64,000 nucleotides of DNA from Streptomyces mutabilis (GTDB lineage: Bacteria > Actinomycetota > Actinomycetes > Streptomycetales > Streptomycetaceae). A program made the translations under genes and the position numbers. The notes beneath the pieces were generated by a model, which was not told where the DNA came from, did no database searches, and worked only from the letters and a program-made list of their open reading frames with translations. The stretch is from the NCBI RefSeq assembly GCF_014649815.1, contig NZ_BMTT01000002.1, positions 1 to 64,000 of the forward strand, read 5' to 3'. How positions within the stretch are numbered: position 1 is the stretch's first letter; each line of letters starts with the position of its first letter. This document shows, piece after piece, positions 25,791 to 37,112 of the stretch.

Positions 25791-25798
<8 letters not shown>
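24677..25798 (-). CDS. Oligopeptide ABC importer ATPase (OppF/DppF type)
   Basis: This 373-residue nucleotide-binding subunit has Walker [10 protein letters not shown], the Q-loop in [13 protein letters not shown], signature SGGQRQR, Walker [14 protein letters not shown] and the H-loop in IFIAHDLS. The C-terminal oligopeptide-transporter extension has the Cys-rich [12 protein letters not shown], which binds a [4Fe-4S] cluster in some Dpp ATPases. The last 40 residues are Gly/Glu/Pro-rich and variable. It is the last gene of the operon oppA-B-C-D-F; its ATG overlaps the oppD-like stop by eight bases. Confidence 0.93.
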
Positions 25799-26774
<976 letters not shown>

Positions 26775-26782
26775 CCGGCGGC

Positions 26783-27769
26783 TCACCTCAGCTTCGGGTC
26801 GAGGGCGTCGCGCACCGCGTCGCCGAGCATGATGAACGCGAGGACGGTGACGGCGAGGGCTCCGGAGGGCCAGAGCAGGGCGTGCGGGGCGTTGCGTACG
26901 TAGGGGGCCGCGGCGGAGATGTCGATGCCCCAGGAGACGCTGGGCGGCTTGAGGCCGACGCCGAGGAAGGACAGGGTCGCCTCCAGGGAGATGTAGGTGC
27001 CGAGCGCGATGGTGGCGACGACGATGACGGGGGCGACGGCGTTGGGCGCGATGTGCCTCAGCAGGAGCCGGGAGTTGGAGGCGCCGAGCGCCCGCGCGGC
27101 CTGGACGTAGTCGTTCTGCTTGGCGGTGATGACGGAGCCGCGGGCGATGCGGGAGATCTGCGGCCAGCCGAGCAGCACGATGAACCCGATGACCGGCCAG
27201 ACGGTGTTGCTGGTGATGACGGAGAGCAGGACCAGGCCGCCGAGGACAACCGGGATCGCGAAGAAGACGTCCGTGATCCGGGACAGGATCGCGTCGCCCG
27301 TGCCGCCGAAGAACCCTGCCAGCCCGCCGAGCACGCTCCCGAGGACCGCGACACCGAGCGTGGCGAGGACACCGACCGCCACCGACGTGCGGGCGCCGTG
27401 GACCGTGCGGGTGTAGACGTCGCAGCCCTGGCCGTTGAAGCCGAAGGGGTGACCGGCCTGGGACCCCTCCTGCGCCTTGGCCAGGTCGCACTTGAGGGGA
27501 CTGCCGGAGGCGATCAGGGACGGCCAGACGGAGATGACGATCAGGAAGAGGATCACCAGGGCCGAGATGATGAAGACGGGATTGCGGCGCAGGTCGTGCC
27601 AGGCGTCGGACCAGAGGCTGCGGGGCCTGTCCTGGGGGCCGGTGCCGTCGGGGCTCTCCGGAGCCTTCTCCAGGGTGATGGCCTCGCTCGCGCCCAGGTC
27701 CATCTGCCCGCCCATGCCGGTGCCGGCGACGGCGCGCTCGGGCTCGTAGGGCTGCTGCTGGTCAGGCAT
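26783..27769 (-). CDS. Oligopeptide ABC importer permease (OppC/DppC type)
   Basis: This 328-residue permease has a long N-terminal cytoplasmic extension and about six membrane helices. The coupling (EAA) loop reads QNDYVQAARALGASNSRLLLRHIAPN. The C-terminal ALDPKLR is typical of the OppC subfamily. Its start overlaps the end of the oppB-like gene by eight bases, so translation is coupled. Confidence 0.93.
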   Translation of the reverse strand: MPDQQQPYEPERAVAGTGMGGQMDLGASEAITLEKAPESPDGTGPQDRPRSLWSDAWHDLRRNPVFIISALVILFLIVISVWPSLIASGSPLKCDLAKAQEGSQAGHPFGFNGQGCDVYTRTVHGARTSVAVGVLATLGVAVLGSVLGGLAGFFGGTGDAILSRITDVFFAIPVVLGGLVLLSVITSNTVWPVIGFIVLLGWPQISRIARGSVITAKQNDYVQAARALGASNSRLLLRHIAPNAVAPVIVVATIALGTYISLEATLSFLGVGLKPPSVSWGIDISAAAPYVRNAPHALLWPSGALAVTVLAFIMLGDAVRDALDPKLR

Positions 27770-28685
27770 AGCGGATCCTCGGGTCGAGTACGGCGTACAG
27801 GAGGTCGACGAGGAGGTTGGCGACGAGGAAGACCAGGACCAGGACGGTGACGAAGCCGACCACCGTCTGCGTGTTCTGGCGGAGGATGCCCTGGTAGAGC
27901 TGGTAGCCGACGCCGTGGATGTTGAAGATCCGCTCGGTGACGATGGCGCCGCCCATCAGGGCGCCGATGTCGGTGCCGATGAAGGTGACGACGGGGATGA
28001 GGGAGTTGCGCAGCAGGTGCCGGGTGATGACCCGGCGGCGGGGCAGGCCCTTGGCGATGGCGGTGCGGACGTAGTCGGAACGCCGGTTCTCCGCGATGGA
28101 GGTGCGGGTCAGGCGGGTGACGTACGCCAGGGATACCGAGGCGAGGACCAGGCCGGGGACGATCAGCTCGCCGAAGGGCGCCTCGGAGGAGACGGCCGGG
28201 TCGATCCAACCCCACTTGACGCCGAGGAGGAGCTGGAGGAGCAGACCGGTGACGAAGGTGGGGACGGAGATGACGACGAGGGTCAGCAGCAGGACCCCGG
28301 TGTCGACCGGACGGCCGCGGCGCAGGCCGGTGACGACGCCGAGGATGATGCCGACCACGATCTCGAAGAGGATCGCCACGACGGTCAGCCGGATGGTGAC
28401 CGGGAAGGCCGTGCCCATCAGCTCGGTGACCGGCTGGCCGTTGAAGGCGGTGCCGAAGTCGCCGGTGAAGAGGTTGCCCATGTAGGTGGCGTACTGCTGC
28501 CACACGGGCTGGTCGAGGCCGAACTCGTGCCGCAGCCGCGCGGCCGTCGCCGGATCGCACTCGCGGTCGCCGCAGAGTCCCGCGACGGGGTCGCCCATCA
28601 CGTTGACCATCAGGAAGATCAGCAGCGTGGCCCCGATGAAGACCGGGATCATCTGGAGCAGCCGCTGGACGACGTAGCGTCCCAT
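27762..28685 (-). CDS. Oligopeptide ABC importer permease (OppB/DppB type)
   Basis: This 307-residue permease starts MGRYVVQRLLQMIPVFIG, the standard OppB start, and carries six helices and the EAA loop RRSDYVRTAIAKGLPRRRVITRHLLRN. A short insert with two Cys (CGDRECDP) lies in the first outer loop. The C-terminus YAVLDPRIRYA is typical. It begins eight bases after the substrate-binding protein gene. Upstream in-frame sequence is out of frame with oppA and is not coding. Confidence 0.93.
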   Translation of the reverse strand: MGRYVVQRLLQMIPVFIGATLLIFLMVNVMGDPVAGLCGDRECDPATAARLRHEFGLDQPVWQQYATYMGNLFTGDFGTAFNGQPVTELMGTAFPVTIRLTVVAILFEIVVGIILGVVTGLRRGRPVDTGVLLLTLVVISVPTFVTGLLLQLLLGVKWGWIDPAVSSEAPFGELIVPGLVLASVSLAYVTRLTRTSIAENRRSDYVRTAIAKGLPRRRVITRHLLRNSLIPVVTFIGTDIGALMGGAIVTERIFNIHGVGYQLYQGILRQNTQTVVGFVTVLVLVFLVANLLVDLLYAVLDPRIRYA

Positions 28686-28693
28686 GGCGCCCC

Positions 28694-30316
28694 TCAGCCG
28701 ACCTTGATCTCGTTGTAGACCGGGACGCTGAACGGATTGAGTTCCACGTTCGACAGCCGGTCCGAGTAGCCGGCGCTGCCGTTCTGGTACCAGAGCGGGA
28801 TGGCGCCCATCTCGTCCCGCAGGACCTCCTCGGCCTGCTGGAAGAGGCCGATGGCCTTGGCGGTGTCCGTCTCGGCGTTGGCCCGGTCGACGAGGTCGTC
28901 GAACTTCTCGTTGGACCACTTGCCGTCGTTGGAGGAGGCGTTGGTGTAGTAGAGCGGCTGGAGGAAGTTCTGGATGAGGGGGTAGTCCATCTGCCAGCCG
29001 GCGCGGAAGGGGCCGCTCATCTTGCGGTCGGTGATCTGGTTGCGGAAGTCGGCGAAGGTGCCGACCGGGTTGCCGACGCAGGCGCGGTCGTTGTCCAGGG
29101 CGTTGTTGATGGAGTTGCAGACCGCGTCCACCCACTGCTTGTGGGAGCCGGTGTCGGCGTTGTAAGTGATCTTGACCTGGCCGCCGGGGAGGCCGCCGCC
29201 GTCCTTGATCAGCTGCTTGGCCTCGTCGGGCTTGTACTCGCAGGCCTCGCCGCACAGCCCGGCCTTGTAGCCGCCGTCCTCGCCGAGGACGGGCGAGGTC
29301 CAGTCGGTGGCCGGAGTGCGGGTCTGCTGGAAGATCGTGTCGGTGATCTGCTTGCGGTCGATCGCCATGGACAGGCCCTTGCGGACCTTCTCGGAGCCGG
29401 GCTTGCTCCAGTCGTTGTCGTAGAACGGGAAGGCGAGCGTCTGGATGATGCCGGCCGGGGTGTTGATGTACCGGTCGCCGAGGTCGCTCTTCACGTTCTT
29501 GAGCTGGGCGGCGGGGACGTCGTCGACGAGGTCGAGGTTGCCGGCCATCAGGTCGGTGTAGGCGGTGTTGTTGTCGGTGTACACCTTGAGGTCGACGCCG
29601 CCGTTCTGTGCCTTGTCCGGGCCGGGGTACTGCTCCCACTTGCGCAGGGACATCCGGGAGCCGCGGGTGTAGTTGTCCACCATGTACGGGCCGTTGCCGA
29701 TGGGCTTCTTCAGCCAGGCGTCGTGGTCGTCGAAGAAGGCCCGGGGCAGCGGTGCGAAGGCCGGGTAGCCGAGGGTGTCGGGGAAGGTCGAGAACTTCTG
29801 GCTGAGCTTGACGGTGAAGGTGAGCGGCCCGGTGACCTTCAGCCCGGAGAGCGTGTCGGCGCTCTGCTCGCCGCTCTCGGGGTGCACCTTGTCGTAGCCG
29901 TCGATGTACGCGAAGAAGTACGCGTTGCGCTGGTTGTTCTTCAGGCCGGCGCCGTAGTTCCAGGCGTCCACGAAGGACTGGGCGGTGACCTTCTCGCCGT
30001 TGGAGAAGGTCCAGCCGTCCTTGACGGTGACGGTGAAGTTCTGCGAGTCGGAGGTCTCGATCTTCTCGGCGAGCATGTCCTTCGCCTCGCCGGTCTTCGG
30101 GTCGTACTTCTTCAGCCCCCGGAAGATCATGTCGAGGACCTTGCCGCCCTGCACCTCGTTGGTGTTGGCCGGCTCCAGCGGGTTCTGCGGGTCGCCCCAG
30201 GAGGAGCTGAGCACCGCGCCGGCGTCTCCGCCGCCGCCCCCGCCCCCGCAGGCCGTCGCCGCGAGGACTGCCGCCGCCGCGCAAGCGGCCCATTTGGCGT
30301 GCCCGACTCCGCGCAT
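28694..30316 (-). CDS. Peptide-binding lipoprotein of oligopeptide ABC importer (OppA type)
   Basis: This 540-residue family 5 solute-binding protein is expected to capture oligopeptides outside the membrane. It has a lipoprotein signal peptide (MRGVGHAKWAACAAAAVLAATAC, lipid Cys at 23) followed by a Gly linker. Conserved SBP segments include VQGGKVLDMIFRGLKKYD and NGPYMVDNYTRGSRMSLRK. The ATG at 30316 has GAGGAGG eight bases upstream; an in-frame ATG 24 codons earlier has none. It is the first gene of the operon A-B-C-D-F. Its 5' end closely resembles the decayed fragment at 36990-37112. Confidence 0.93.
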   Translation of the reverse strand: MRGVGHAKWAACAAAAVLAATACGGGGGGGDAGAVLSSSWGDPQNPLEPANTNEVQGGKVLDMIFRGLKKYDPKTGEAKDMLAEKIETSDSQNFTVTVKDGWTFSNGEKVTAQSFVDAWNYGAGLKNNQRNAYFFAYIDGYDKVHPESGEQSADTLSGLKVTGPLTFTVKLSQKFSTFPDTLGYPAFAPLPRAFFDDHDAWLKKPIGNGPYMVDNYTRGSRMSLRKWEQYPGPDKAQNGGVDLKVYTDNNTAYTDLMAGNLDLVDDVPAAQLKNVKSDLGDRYINTPAGIIQTLAFPFYDNDWSKPGSEKVRKGLSMAIDRKQITDTIFQQTRTPATDWTSPVLGEDGGYKAGLCGEACEYKPDEAKQLIKDGGGLPGGQVKITYNADTGSHKQWVDAVCNSINNALDNDRACVGNPVGTFADFRNQITDRKMSGPFRAGWQMDYPLIQNFLQPLYYTNASSNDGKWSNEKFDDLVDRANAETDTAKAIGLFQQAEEVLRDEMGAIPLWYQNGSAGYSDRLSNVELNPFSVPVYNEIKVG

Positions 30317-30483
30317 GGGGTGCCTCCTCGTGCCCTGACCCGTCCGGCTCTGCCACCGGCTCGGCCGCCGGCTCATCCGCTGATCCATTACCGGCCAGCA
30401 TCAGGGGGCGGGCACGAAAACGCCCGTTCGTCCGGTCCGTACGGGTACGGGGCTGGTCCGGACGGGGGGCCACCGGACACACG

Positions 30484-30521
30484 GGAACCGGGGCGGGAGC
30501 CCGTGCTCCCGCCCCGGTTCC
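30484..30521 (-). terminator. Terminator of the bldK operon
   Basis: Perfect 16-base arms (30484-30499 and 30506-30521) flank a six-base loop, 23 bases past the stop of bldKE. It separates the two peptide-import operons. Confidence 0.82.
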
Positions 30522-30544
30522 GGGGTGCCGTGCCGGTGGCCGGC

Positions 30545-31684
<1,140 letters not shown>

Positions 31685-31711
31685 GGTGATGCCCCAGTCG
31701 CCGGTTTCCGC

Positions 31712-32773
31712 TCAGCCCAGCCGGGGCTGAATCTTCTCGATGAACGCCTGCTGCCGCTGTTCCCCCGTCAGGTGACAGGCCGCGGCCCGCCCGGCGGCGA
31801 GCGTCGGCCGCTCACCGGAGCAACGGTCCCCGGAAACCTTGTCGGTGAAGGCGCACCGCGGGTGGAACGCGCAACCCGAGGGCGGGTTGAGCAGCGAGGG
31901 CGGCGACCCGGGAATGGGCAGCAGCGGCTCGTCCACGTCGGAGGAGAGCCTCGGCATCGAGCCCAGCAGGCCCCAGGTGTACGGGTGCTGAGGCGACTTG
32001 AGCACCTCGCGCACCGTCCCGCGCTCCACGGCCCGGCCCGCGTACATCACGAGGATGTCGTCGGCCATGTTGGCGACCACGCCGAGGTCGTGGGTGATCA
32101 TGATGATGGCGGAGCCGAACTCCTGCTGCAGGTCCTTGAGCAGGTCGAGGATCTGCGCCTGCACCGTCACGTCGAGTGCCGTGGTCGGCTCGTCGGCGAT
32201 GAGCAGGTCCGGGTCGCAGGCGAGCGCCATGGCGATCATGGCGCGCTGCCGCATACCGCCGGAGAACTGGTGCGGGTAGTCGTCGACCCGCTTCTGCGGG
32301 TGCGGGATGCCGACCTTCTCCAGCAGGTCGATGGCGCGCACCCGGGCGTCCTTCTTGGAGGCGCCGGTGTGCTTCATGAACGGCTCGCCGATCTGCCGAC
32401 CGACCGTGTAGTACGGCGACAGCGCGGTCAGCGCGTCCTGGAAGATCATCGCCATCTTCTTGCCGCGCAGCGTCTCCAGCTGCTTCTCACCGGCGTCGGT
32501 CAGTTCCTGGCCGTCCAGCGTGATCGACCCGTCGATGGCGGTCTTCCGGCGGTCGTGCAGGCCGAGGACGGCCAGGTTGGTCACCGACTTGCCGGAGCCG
32601 GACTCGCCCACGATGCCGAGGGTCTTGCCACGCTCGAGGTCGAAGGAGAGCCCGTCCACCGCCTTGACGACGCCGCCCTCGGTGGAGAAGTGGACCTTGA
32701 GGTCGCGCACCGAGAGGAAGGCGTCCCCCGCGGCGGCGGCAGCGGCCTCTTCGGGCTTGGTCTGAGTGGTCAC
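31712..32773 (-). CDS. bldKD: Oligopeptide ABC importer ATPase, BldKD-like
   Basis: This 353-residue OppD-type ATPase has Walker [10 protein letters not shown]-loop [13 protein letters not shown], signature SGGMRQR, Walker [14 protein letters not shown] and H-loop MITHDLG. The C-terminal Cys region reads [18 protein letters not shown]. The N-terminus has a short Ala-rich lead. It begins 10 bases after the bldKC-like permease and ends 27 bases before bldKE. Confidence 0.85.
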   Translation of the reverse strand: MTTQTKPEEAAAAAAGDAFLSVRDLKVHFSTEGGVVKAVDGLSFDLERGKTLGIVGESGSGKSVTNLAVLGLHDRRKTAIDGSITLDGQELTDAGEKQLETLRGKKMAMIFQDALTALSPYYTVGRQIGEPFMKHTGASKKDARVRAIDLLEKVGIPHPQKRVDDYPHQFSGGMRQRAMIAMALACDPDLLIADEPTTALDVTVQAQILDLLKDLQQEFGSAIIMITHDLGVVANMADDILVMYAGRAVERGTVREVLKSPQHPYTWGLLGSMPRLSSDVDEPLLPIPGSPPSLLNPPSGCAFHPRCAFTDKVSGDRCSGERPTLAAGRAAACHLTGEQRQQAFIEKIQPRLG

Positions 32774-32783
32774 GGTGGTTCTC

Positions 32784-33761
32784 CTAGGACAGGCGCACGC
32801 GCGGGTCGATGACGGCGTACAGGGCGTCCACGATCAGGTTGAAGACGATGATGAGCGCGGCACTGACGAGCATGACGCCCATCAGCATCGGCAGGTCCTT
32901 GTTGGTCACGGAGTCCAGCGCGAGCCGGCCGACCCCGGCCAGACCGAACGTCATCTCCGTGACCATGCCACCGCCCATGAGCGCCGACAGGTCGATGCCG
33001 AGGATGGTGACGATGGGGATGAGGGAACCGCGCCAGGCGTAGCGGAAGAAGGTGTAGTTGCCCGACATGCCCTTGGCGCGGGCCGCTCTCACATGCTCTT
33101 CCTGTAGCTGCTCGATCATCGACGAGCGGCTCATCCGGGTGTAGTTGGCGGTGAAGATGGTCGCCATGACGATCCAGGGGATCAACAGACCCATGAACCA
33201 GCCGCCGAGGTCCTCCGAGAAGGGCACGTACTTCGGTTTGTCCAGCCAGCCGGTGCTGTACACGAACGCCAGCAGCACGAGCGGGCCGAGGAAGTAGATC
33301 TGCAGGGAGCTGACGACCAGCGACCCCGAGCTGAACACCTTGTCGATCCAGGTACCGCGGTTCTTGGCCGCCAGCATGCCGGCGCCGAGACCGAGGATGA
33401 GGAAGACGACCAGGCTGCCCACGGTCAGCGAGATGGTCAGCGGGAAGCGGTCGAGGATCGTGTCCCAGACGTTCTGGTCGTTGGCGAAGGAGACACCGAA
33501 GCAGGGGGCGGGGCAGTGTCCGACGGCGAAGTCGCGGCCGGCGAAGATGCCGACCATGAAGTCCCAGTACTGGACGGTGACCGGCTTGTCGAGGCCCAGG
33601 TTCTTGTGGATGATCGCCAGCGCGTCCGGAGTGCAGTTCTTGCCACAGGCCAGCATGGCCGGGTCCTGCGGGATCGCGAAGAACATGAAGAACGTGAACG
33701 CACTGATCAGCAGGAGGATCAGCGCCGCGCCGAACGTCCGGCGAATGAGGAATTGAAGCAT
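32784..33761 (-). CDS. bldKC: Oligopeptide ABC importer permease, BldKC-like
   Basis: This 325-residue OppB-type permease starts MLQFLIRRTFGAALILLLISAF. Its first outer loop contains an unusual Cys-rich stretch (LACGKNCTPDAL and VGHCPAPCFGV). The EAA loop reads EEHVRAARAKGMSGNYTFFRYAWRGS. It is preceded by 113 noncoding bases with a strong hairpin (33822-33857) after the SBP gene, so its expression is probably lower than that of the SBP. Confidence 0.85.
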   Translation of the reverse strand: MLQFLIRRTFGAALILLLISAFTFFMFFAIPQDPAMLACGKNCTPDALAIIHKNLGLDKPVTVQYWDFMVGIFAGRDFAVGHCPAPCFGVSFANDQNVWDTILDRFPLTISLTVGSLVVFLILGLGAGMLAAKNRGTWIDKVFSSGSLVVSSLQIYFLGPLVLLAFVYSTGWLDKPKYVPFSEDLGGWFMGLLIPWIVMATIFTANYTRMSRSSMIEQLQEEHVRAARAKGMSGNYTFFRYAWRGSLIPIVTILGIDLSALMGGGMVTEMTFGLAGVGRLALDSVTNKDLPMLMGVMLVSAALIIVFNLIVDALYAVIDPRVRLS

Positions 33762-33821
33762 GGCAGACAGCTGCTCTCAGGACGGCGGCAGTCGGGTGGG
33801 AGGTCTGGGAGGGGTACGGGC

Positions 33822-33857
33822 CCGGTGGTGGGCGCTCCGCCGCGCGCCCACCACCGG
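33822..33857 (-). terminator. Attenuating hairpin between bldKB and bldKC
   Basis: Perfect 14-base arms (33822-33835 and 33844-33857) flank an eight-base loop, 18 bases past the SBP stop. In many ABC import operons a stem-loop after the SBP gene stabilises or ends part of the message, giving more binding protein than permease. Confidence 0.65.
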
Positions 33858-33874
33858 TTCTCCGACCTGGCGGA

Positions 33875-35674
33875 TTACTTCTTCAGGAAGATCCGGGTGA
33901 CGTCCACGTAGCTCGAGTCGGAGCTGTAGCGGATGCCGCCGATGTTCGAACCGAAGATCTGGAAGACCTTGGTGTAGTAGATCGGCGCGGCCGGGTTGAC
34001 CTTCTCCGAGATGTACTTGGACAGCTCGGACCAGGCCTTGGTGGCCTCGGTCGTGTCGGTGATCGCCTCGATCCGCTTGACCTCGGAGTTCACGTGGGCG
34101 TCGTTGATGTGCGAGTAGTTCGACGCGCCGTCCTGGATCTGCGTGCCGTCGTAGGACGGCGGGATGACCGTGGAGGCGGACGGCCAGTCCTGGCCCCAGC
34201 CGGTCATGTACAGGTCGAGGCCGTTCTTGACCTTGCCGACCTGCTCGTACCAGGTGGCCTGGTCGATCTCCTTCTTCTGGATGTCCAGACCGATCTTCTC
34301 CAGCGCGTCGGTGATCAGAACGGCCTGCTTCTGGCGGGTCGGCGTGTTCGCGTAGGCGTAGACGAGGCTCTTGCCCTCGAAGCCACCCTCCTTGATCAGC
34401 TTCTTGGCGGCCTCGATGTCACCGTTGGGCTTCTTGCGGCGCTCGAAGGGGTCGAACGTGTCGTCGTAACCCGGAGTGGTGGGCGACATCAGCGAGTTGG
34501 CGACCTCACCGCCGTACGCACCACCGTCGGCCTTGTAGACCGAGTCGGAGGGCAGCGCCAGGGTGATGGCATCGCGGAGCTTCTTGTCCTTGATGCGGTC
34601 CATGTTGAAGTTCAGCTGCCACACGTAGGGCGCGTAACCCTGGATGGTGCGCTTCATCGCCTCCTTGTTGCTCACCACCTGCTGCAGCTGGGTGGTGGCG
34701 ACCTGGCCCGTGAACATCATGGCGTTCTTGGCTTCGCCCTGGTCGGCGAGGAGGGTCTTGGTCTGGTCCTCGTCGTCGTGGTTCATCGAGATGTTGAACC
34801 CGTCGACGTACTGGTGACGCACGGAGTCGGACTTCGGGTCCCACTGGTCGTTCTTGACCAGCGTCATGGACTTGCCGGGCTTGAAGTCGGAGATCTTGTA
34901 CGGGCCGACGGCGACCGGGTCGGAGTCGTACTTCGCCTTGGTGTCCGTCTCCTCCGGGACGATGCTGTAGCCGGGCATGGTCAGCATCTGCGGCAGGTCG
35001 GGGCGTGCTTCCTTGAAGTGGAAGACGACCGTCTTGTCGTCCGGCGTCTCGAGGACGGAGTCGGGCAGGTGCTTGCCCTTGTCCGGGCCCTCGTACGCGT
35101 CGCGGTAGGTGGTGCCGGCGCCGGACAGCCACTGCTGCAGGTACGTCGGGCCGTCGGTGATGTAGTCCGAGTACAGGCGCTCGACCGTGTTGCGGATGTC
35201 CGCAGCGTTGATCGGGTTGCCGTTCTCGTCCTTCAGGTTGTCCTTGAGGGTGTACGTCCAGGTCTTGCCGCCGTCCGAGGTCTTGCCCGCGTCGGTGGCG
35301 AGGTCGCCCACGACGGTCAGGTTGCCCTGGTCGTCCTCGGAGTACTGGGTCAGGCCGCGGAAGATGAGGCGGCTGAGCAGCTTGCCGTCCGAGACGTAGA
35401 TCTGGCCCGGGTCCAGGTGGGAGAAGTCCGCCTCCTGGTAGACCGTGGCGACGCCGCCCGGCTTGGCGCCCGGGACCTCGGGGGCCGGACCGGTCGACGC
35501 CTGGGCGTCACCGATCTGGACCGGCTTCGACTGCGACTTGGCGTCCTCCTTGGTCTTGCTCTTGTCCTGGGAGGAGTTGTCGCTGCCGCCACCACCGCAG
35601 GCGGTGAGAGTCAGTGCGCCGGCCGCGACCGCGACTATCGCGGCCGTGGCGGTGCGGTTACGGAAGATGCTCAT
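33875..35674 (-). CDS. bldKB: Peptide-binding lipoprotein, BldKB-like
   Basis: This 599-residue family 5 solute-binding lipoprotein has a signal peptide MSIFRNRTATAAIVAVAAG and a lipobox ending in LTAC (Cys 26). A Ser/Lys/Gln-rich linker of about 40 residues follows, then the SBP fold (LLSRLIFRGLTQYSEDDQG; VGPYKISDFKPGKSMTLVKN). In S. coelicolor BldKB binds the extracellular peptide signal that triggers the bld cascade; here the same role is inferred from operon order and size. Only a weak AGGTGG is seen before the ATG. It is flanked on both sides by noncoding gaps of about 112 bases, so a separate promoter between bldKA and bldKB is possible. Confidence 0.86.
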   Translation of the reverse strand: MSIFRNRTATAAIVAVAAGALTLTACGGGGSDNSSQDKSKTKEDAKSQSKPVQIGDAQASTGPAPEVPGAKPGGVATVYQEADFSHLDPGQIYVSDGKLLSRLIFRGLTQYSEDDQGNLTVVGDLATDAGKTSDGGKTWTYTLKDNLKDENGNPINAADIRNTVERLYSDYITDGPTYLQQWLSGAGTTYRDAYEGPDKGKHLPDSVLETPDDKTVVFHFKEARPDLPQMLTMPGYSIVPEETDTKAKYDSDPVAVGPYKISDFKPGKSMTLVKNDQWDPKSDSVRHQYVDGFNISMNHDDEDQTKTLLADQGEAKNAMMFTGQVATTQLQQVVSNKEAMKRTIQGYAPYVWQLNFNMDRIKDKKLRDAITLALPSDSVYKADGGAYGGEVANSLMSPTTPGYDDTFDPFERRKKPNGDIEAAKKLIKEGGFEGKSLVYAYANTPTRQKQAVLITDALEKIGLDIQKKEIDQATWYEQVGKVKNGLDLYMTGWGQDWPSASTVIPPSYDGTQIQDGASNYSHINDAHVNSEVKRIEAITDTTEATKAWSELSKYISEKVNPAAPIYYTKVFQIFGSNIGGIRYSSDSSYVDVTRIFLKK

Positions 35675-35786
35675 AGGGACGAATCCACCTGCCTGTGAGT
35701 AGTGAACACTGCTGGTACTTGGCCGGGGCCGGGCTGAGCGGCGCCGAACCGGCCGGGGCGGGGTGTGGGGGGATTCCCCTGGGGGA

Positions 35787-36818
35787 TCAGCGGCTCGACT
35801 TGGGATCGAAGGCGTCCCGCACCGAGTCGCCGAGGAGGTTGAAGGCCACCATGAAGACCACCATGGCCACTCCGGGGAAGAGCATGTAGTAGGGGTCCTG
35901 CTCGACGATGCCGGCACCGATGGCGAACATCCGTCCCCAGTCCGGCGTGGGCTCGACGTAGCCGACGCCCACGAAGGAGAGGAAGGCGATGCTCAGAATG
36001 GTGCTCGGCAGCGTCAGCGTCGCCTGTACCAGCGTGGGGGTGACGATGTTGGGCAGCAGTTCCTTGCGGATGATGCGCCAGGGCGAGGCCCCGGAGATGC
36101 GCGCCGCTTCCACGAACTCCCGGTCGCGCAGGGAAAGGGTGGCGCCGCGGACGATGCGGGCCATGCTCATCCAGCCCAGGAAGGACAGGACGATGATGAT
36201 GGCACAGGCCCGCACGTAGGTGGGCGTCTCCTTGTCGGGGGCGACGAAGACCGTGGTGATGACGGGCATCGCGGCGACGAAGAACAGCTGGCTGGGCAGC
36301 GCCATGAAGAAGTCGGTCACCCGGCCGAGCCAGTAGTCGACCTTCCCGCCGAAGTAGCCGCCGGTGAGGCCGATCAGCACACCCAGGATCGTCATGATGA
36401 GGGTCGCGGCCAGCGCGGTGGCGATCGAGTTGCGCATGCCGTAGAGCAGCTGCGTGAACACGTCGCGGCCCAGGCCCGGTTCGATGCCGAACCAGAACTC
36501 CCCGTCGATGCCGCCGAAGGGCGCCGCCGGCATGGTGAACATGTCGAGCAGCTCGGGCCGCTCCTGCCCGTAGAGCGTGTACGGGTCCTTGCCGTAGACC
36601 TTCGAGACCAGCGGCGCCGCCGCGGAGATCACGAGGAAGAACAGGACGACGCATGCGGAGATCACACCGGCCCGGTCGCGCTTGAAGCGCGCCCACATCA
36701 ACTGCCCGGGCTTCTGCCCCACCGGCTCCTTCGGCTTGTCGGCGTCACCCTTGGGCGCGCTCTCCATGTCCAAGGCGGAAGAGGCTTCAGCACCCTCAAG
36801 CTCGATTGGACTCGTCAT
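35787..36818 (-). CDS. bldKA: Oligopeptide ABC importer permease, BldKA-like
   Basis: This 343-residue OppC-type permease is the first gene of the bldK-like operon. A 45-residue cytoplasmic lead is followed by six helices (first RAGVISACVVLFFLVISAAAPL) and the EAA loop DREFVEAARISGASPWRIIRKELLPN. The C-terminus SVRDAFDPKSSR is typical for the family. No strong ribosome-binding site precedes the ATG. The long upstream region (36819-37745) must hold the operon promoter. Confidence 0.85.
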   Translation of the reverse strand: MTSPIELEGAEASSALDMESAPKGDADKPKEPVGQKPGQLMWARFKRDRAGVISACVVLFFLVISAAAPLVSKVYGKDPYTLYGQERPELLDMFTMPAAPFGGIDGEFWFGIEPGLGRDVFTQLLYGMRNSIATALAATLIMTILGVLIGLTGGYFGGKVDYWLGRVTDFFMALPSQLFFVAAMPVITTVFVAPDKETPTYVRACAIIIVLSFLGWMSMARIVRGATLSLRDREFVEAARISGASPWRIIRKELLPNIVTPTLVQATLTLPSTILSIAFLSFVGVGYVEPTPDWGRMFAIGAGIVEQDPYYMLFPGVAMVVFMVAFNLLGDSVRDAFDPKSSR

Positions 36819-36989
36819 GATTCGTCCGTTTCACAGGTTGGAGGTCGTCGGGGGCGCGCTGCGGTCCGACGGCCTTCGCACGGCGTACGTCATTCGCAGC
36901 GCGCGAGGGGAACAACGACGGAGGGGCGTCACCACCCCTGGGGAACCCTGGGCTCGCGGTCGGGGCCTACCGACCGACGGACCTGGTCG

Positions 36990-37112
36990 TCAAGGGAGTT
37001 CGCGACGTCGCGTCGCTACCGCAACCACCGTGACGGCACAGGACGCACCCGCGGGGCCTACAGCCGCCATCGGGGACGATGCGACCCATATGGCGCTTGT
37101 GGCACCTCGCAT
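36990..37112 (-). pseudogene. Decayed 5' end of a peptide-binding lipoprotein gene
   Basis: A perfect GAGGAGG leader and ATG at 37112 open a 40-codon frame (MRGATSAIWVASSPMAAVG and onward, ending RRRELP). It aligns with the signal peptide of the oppA-like protein at 28694-30316 (MRGVGHAKWAACAAAAVLA): Met-Arg-Gly, the Ala and Trp spacing and a Cys near position 25 are kept, and the leaders (GAGGAGGAACCC and GAGGAGGCACCCC) are nearly identical. The Ala-Cys lipobox and the rest of the SBP are lost. It is probably a remnant of a duplicated SBP gene. It could instead serve as a short leader peptide for bldK. Confidence 0.45.
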
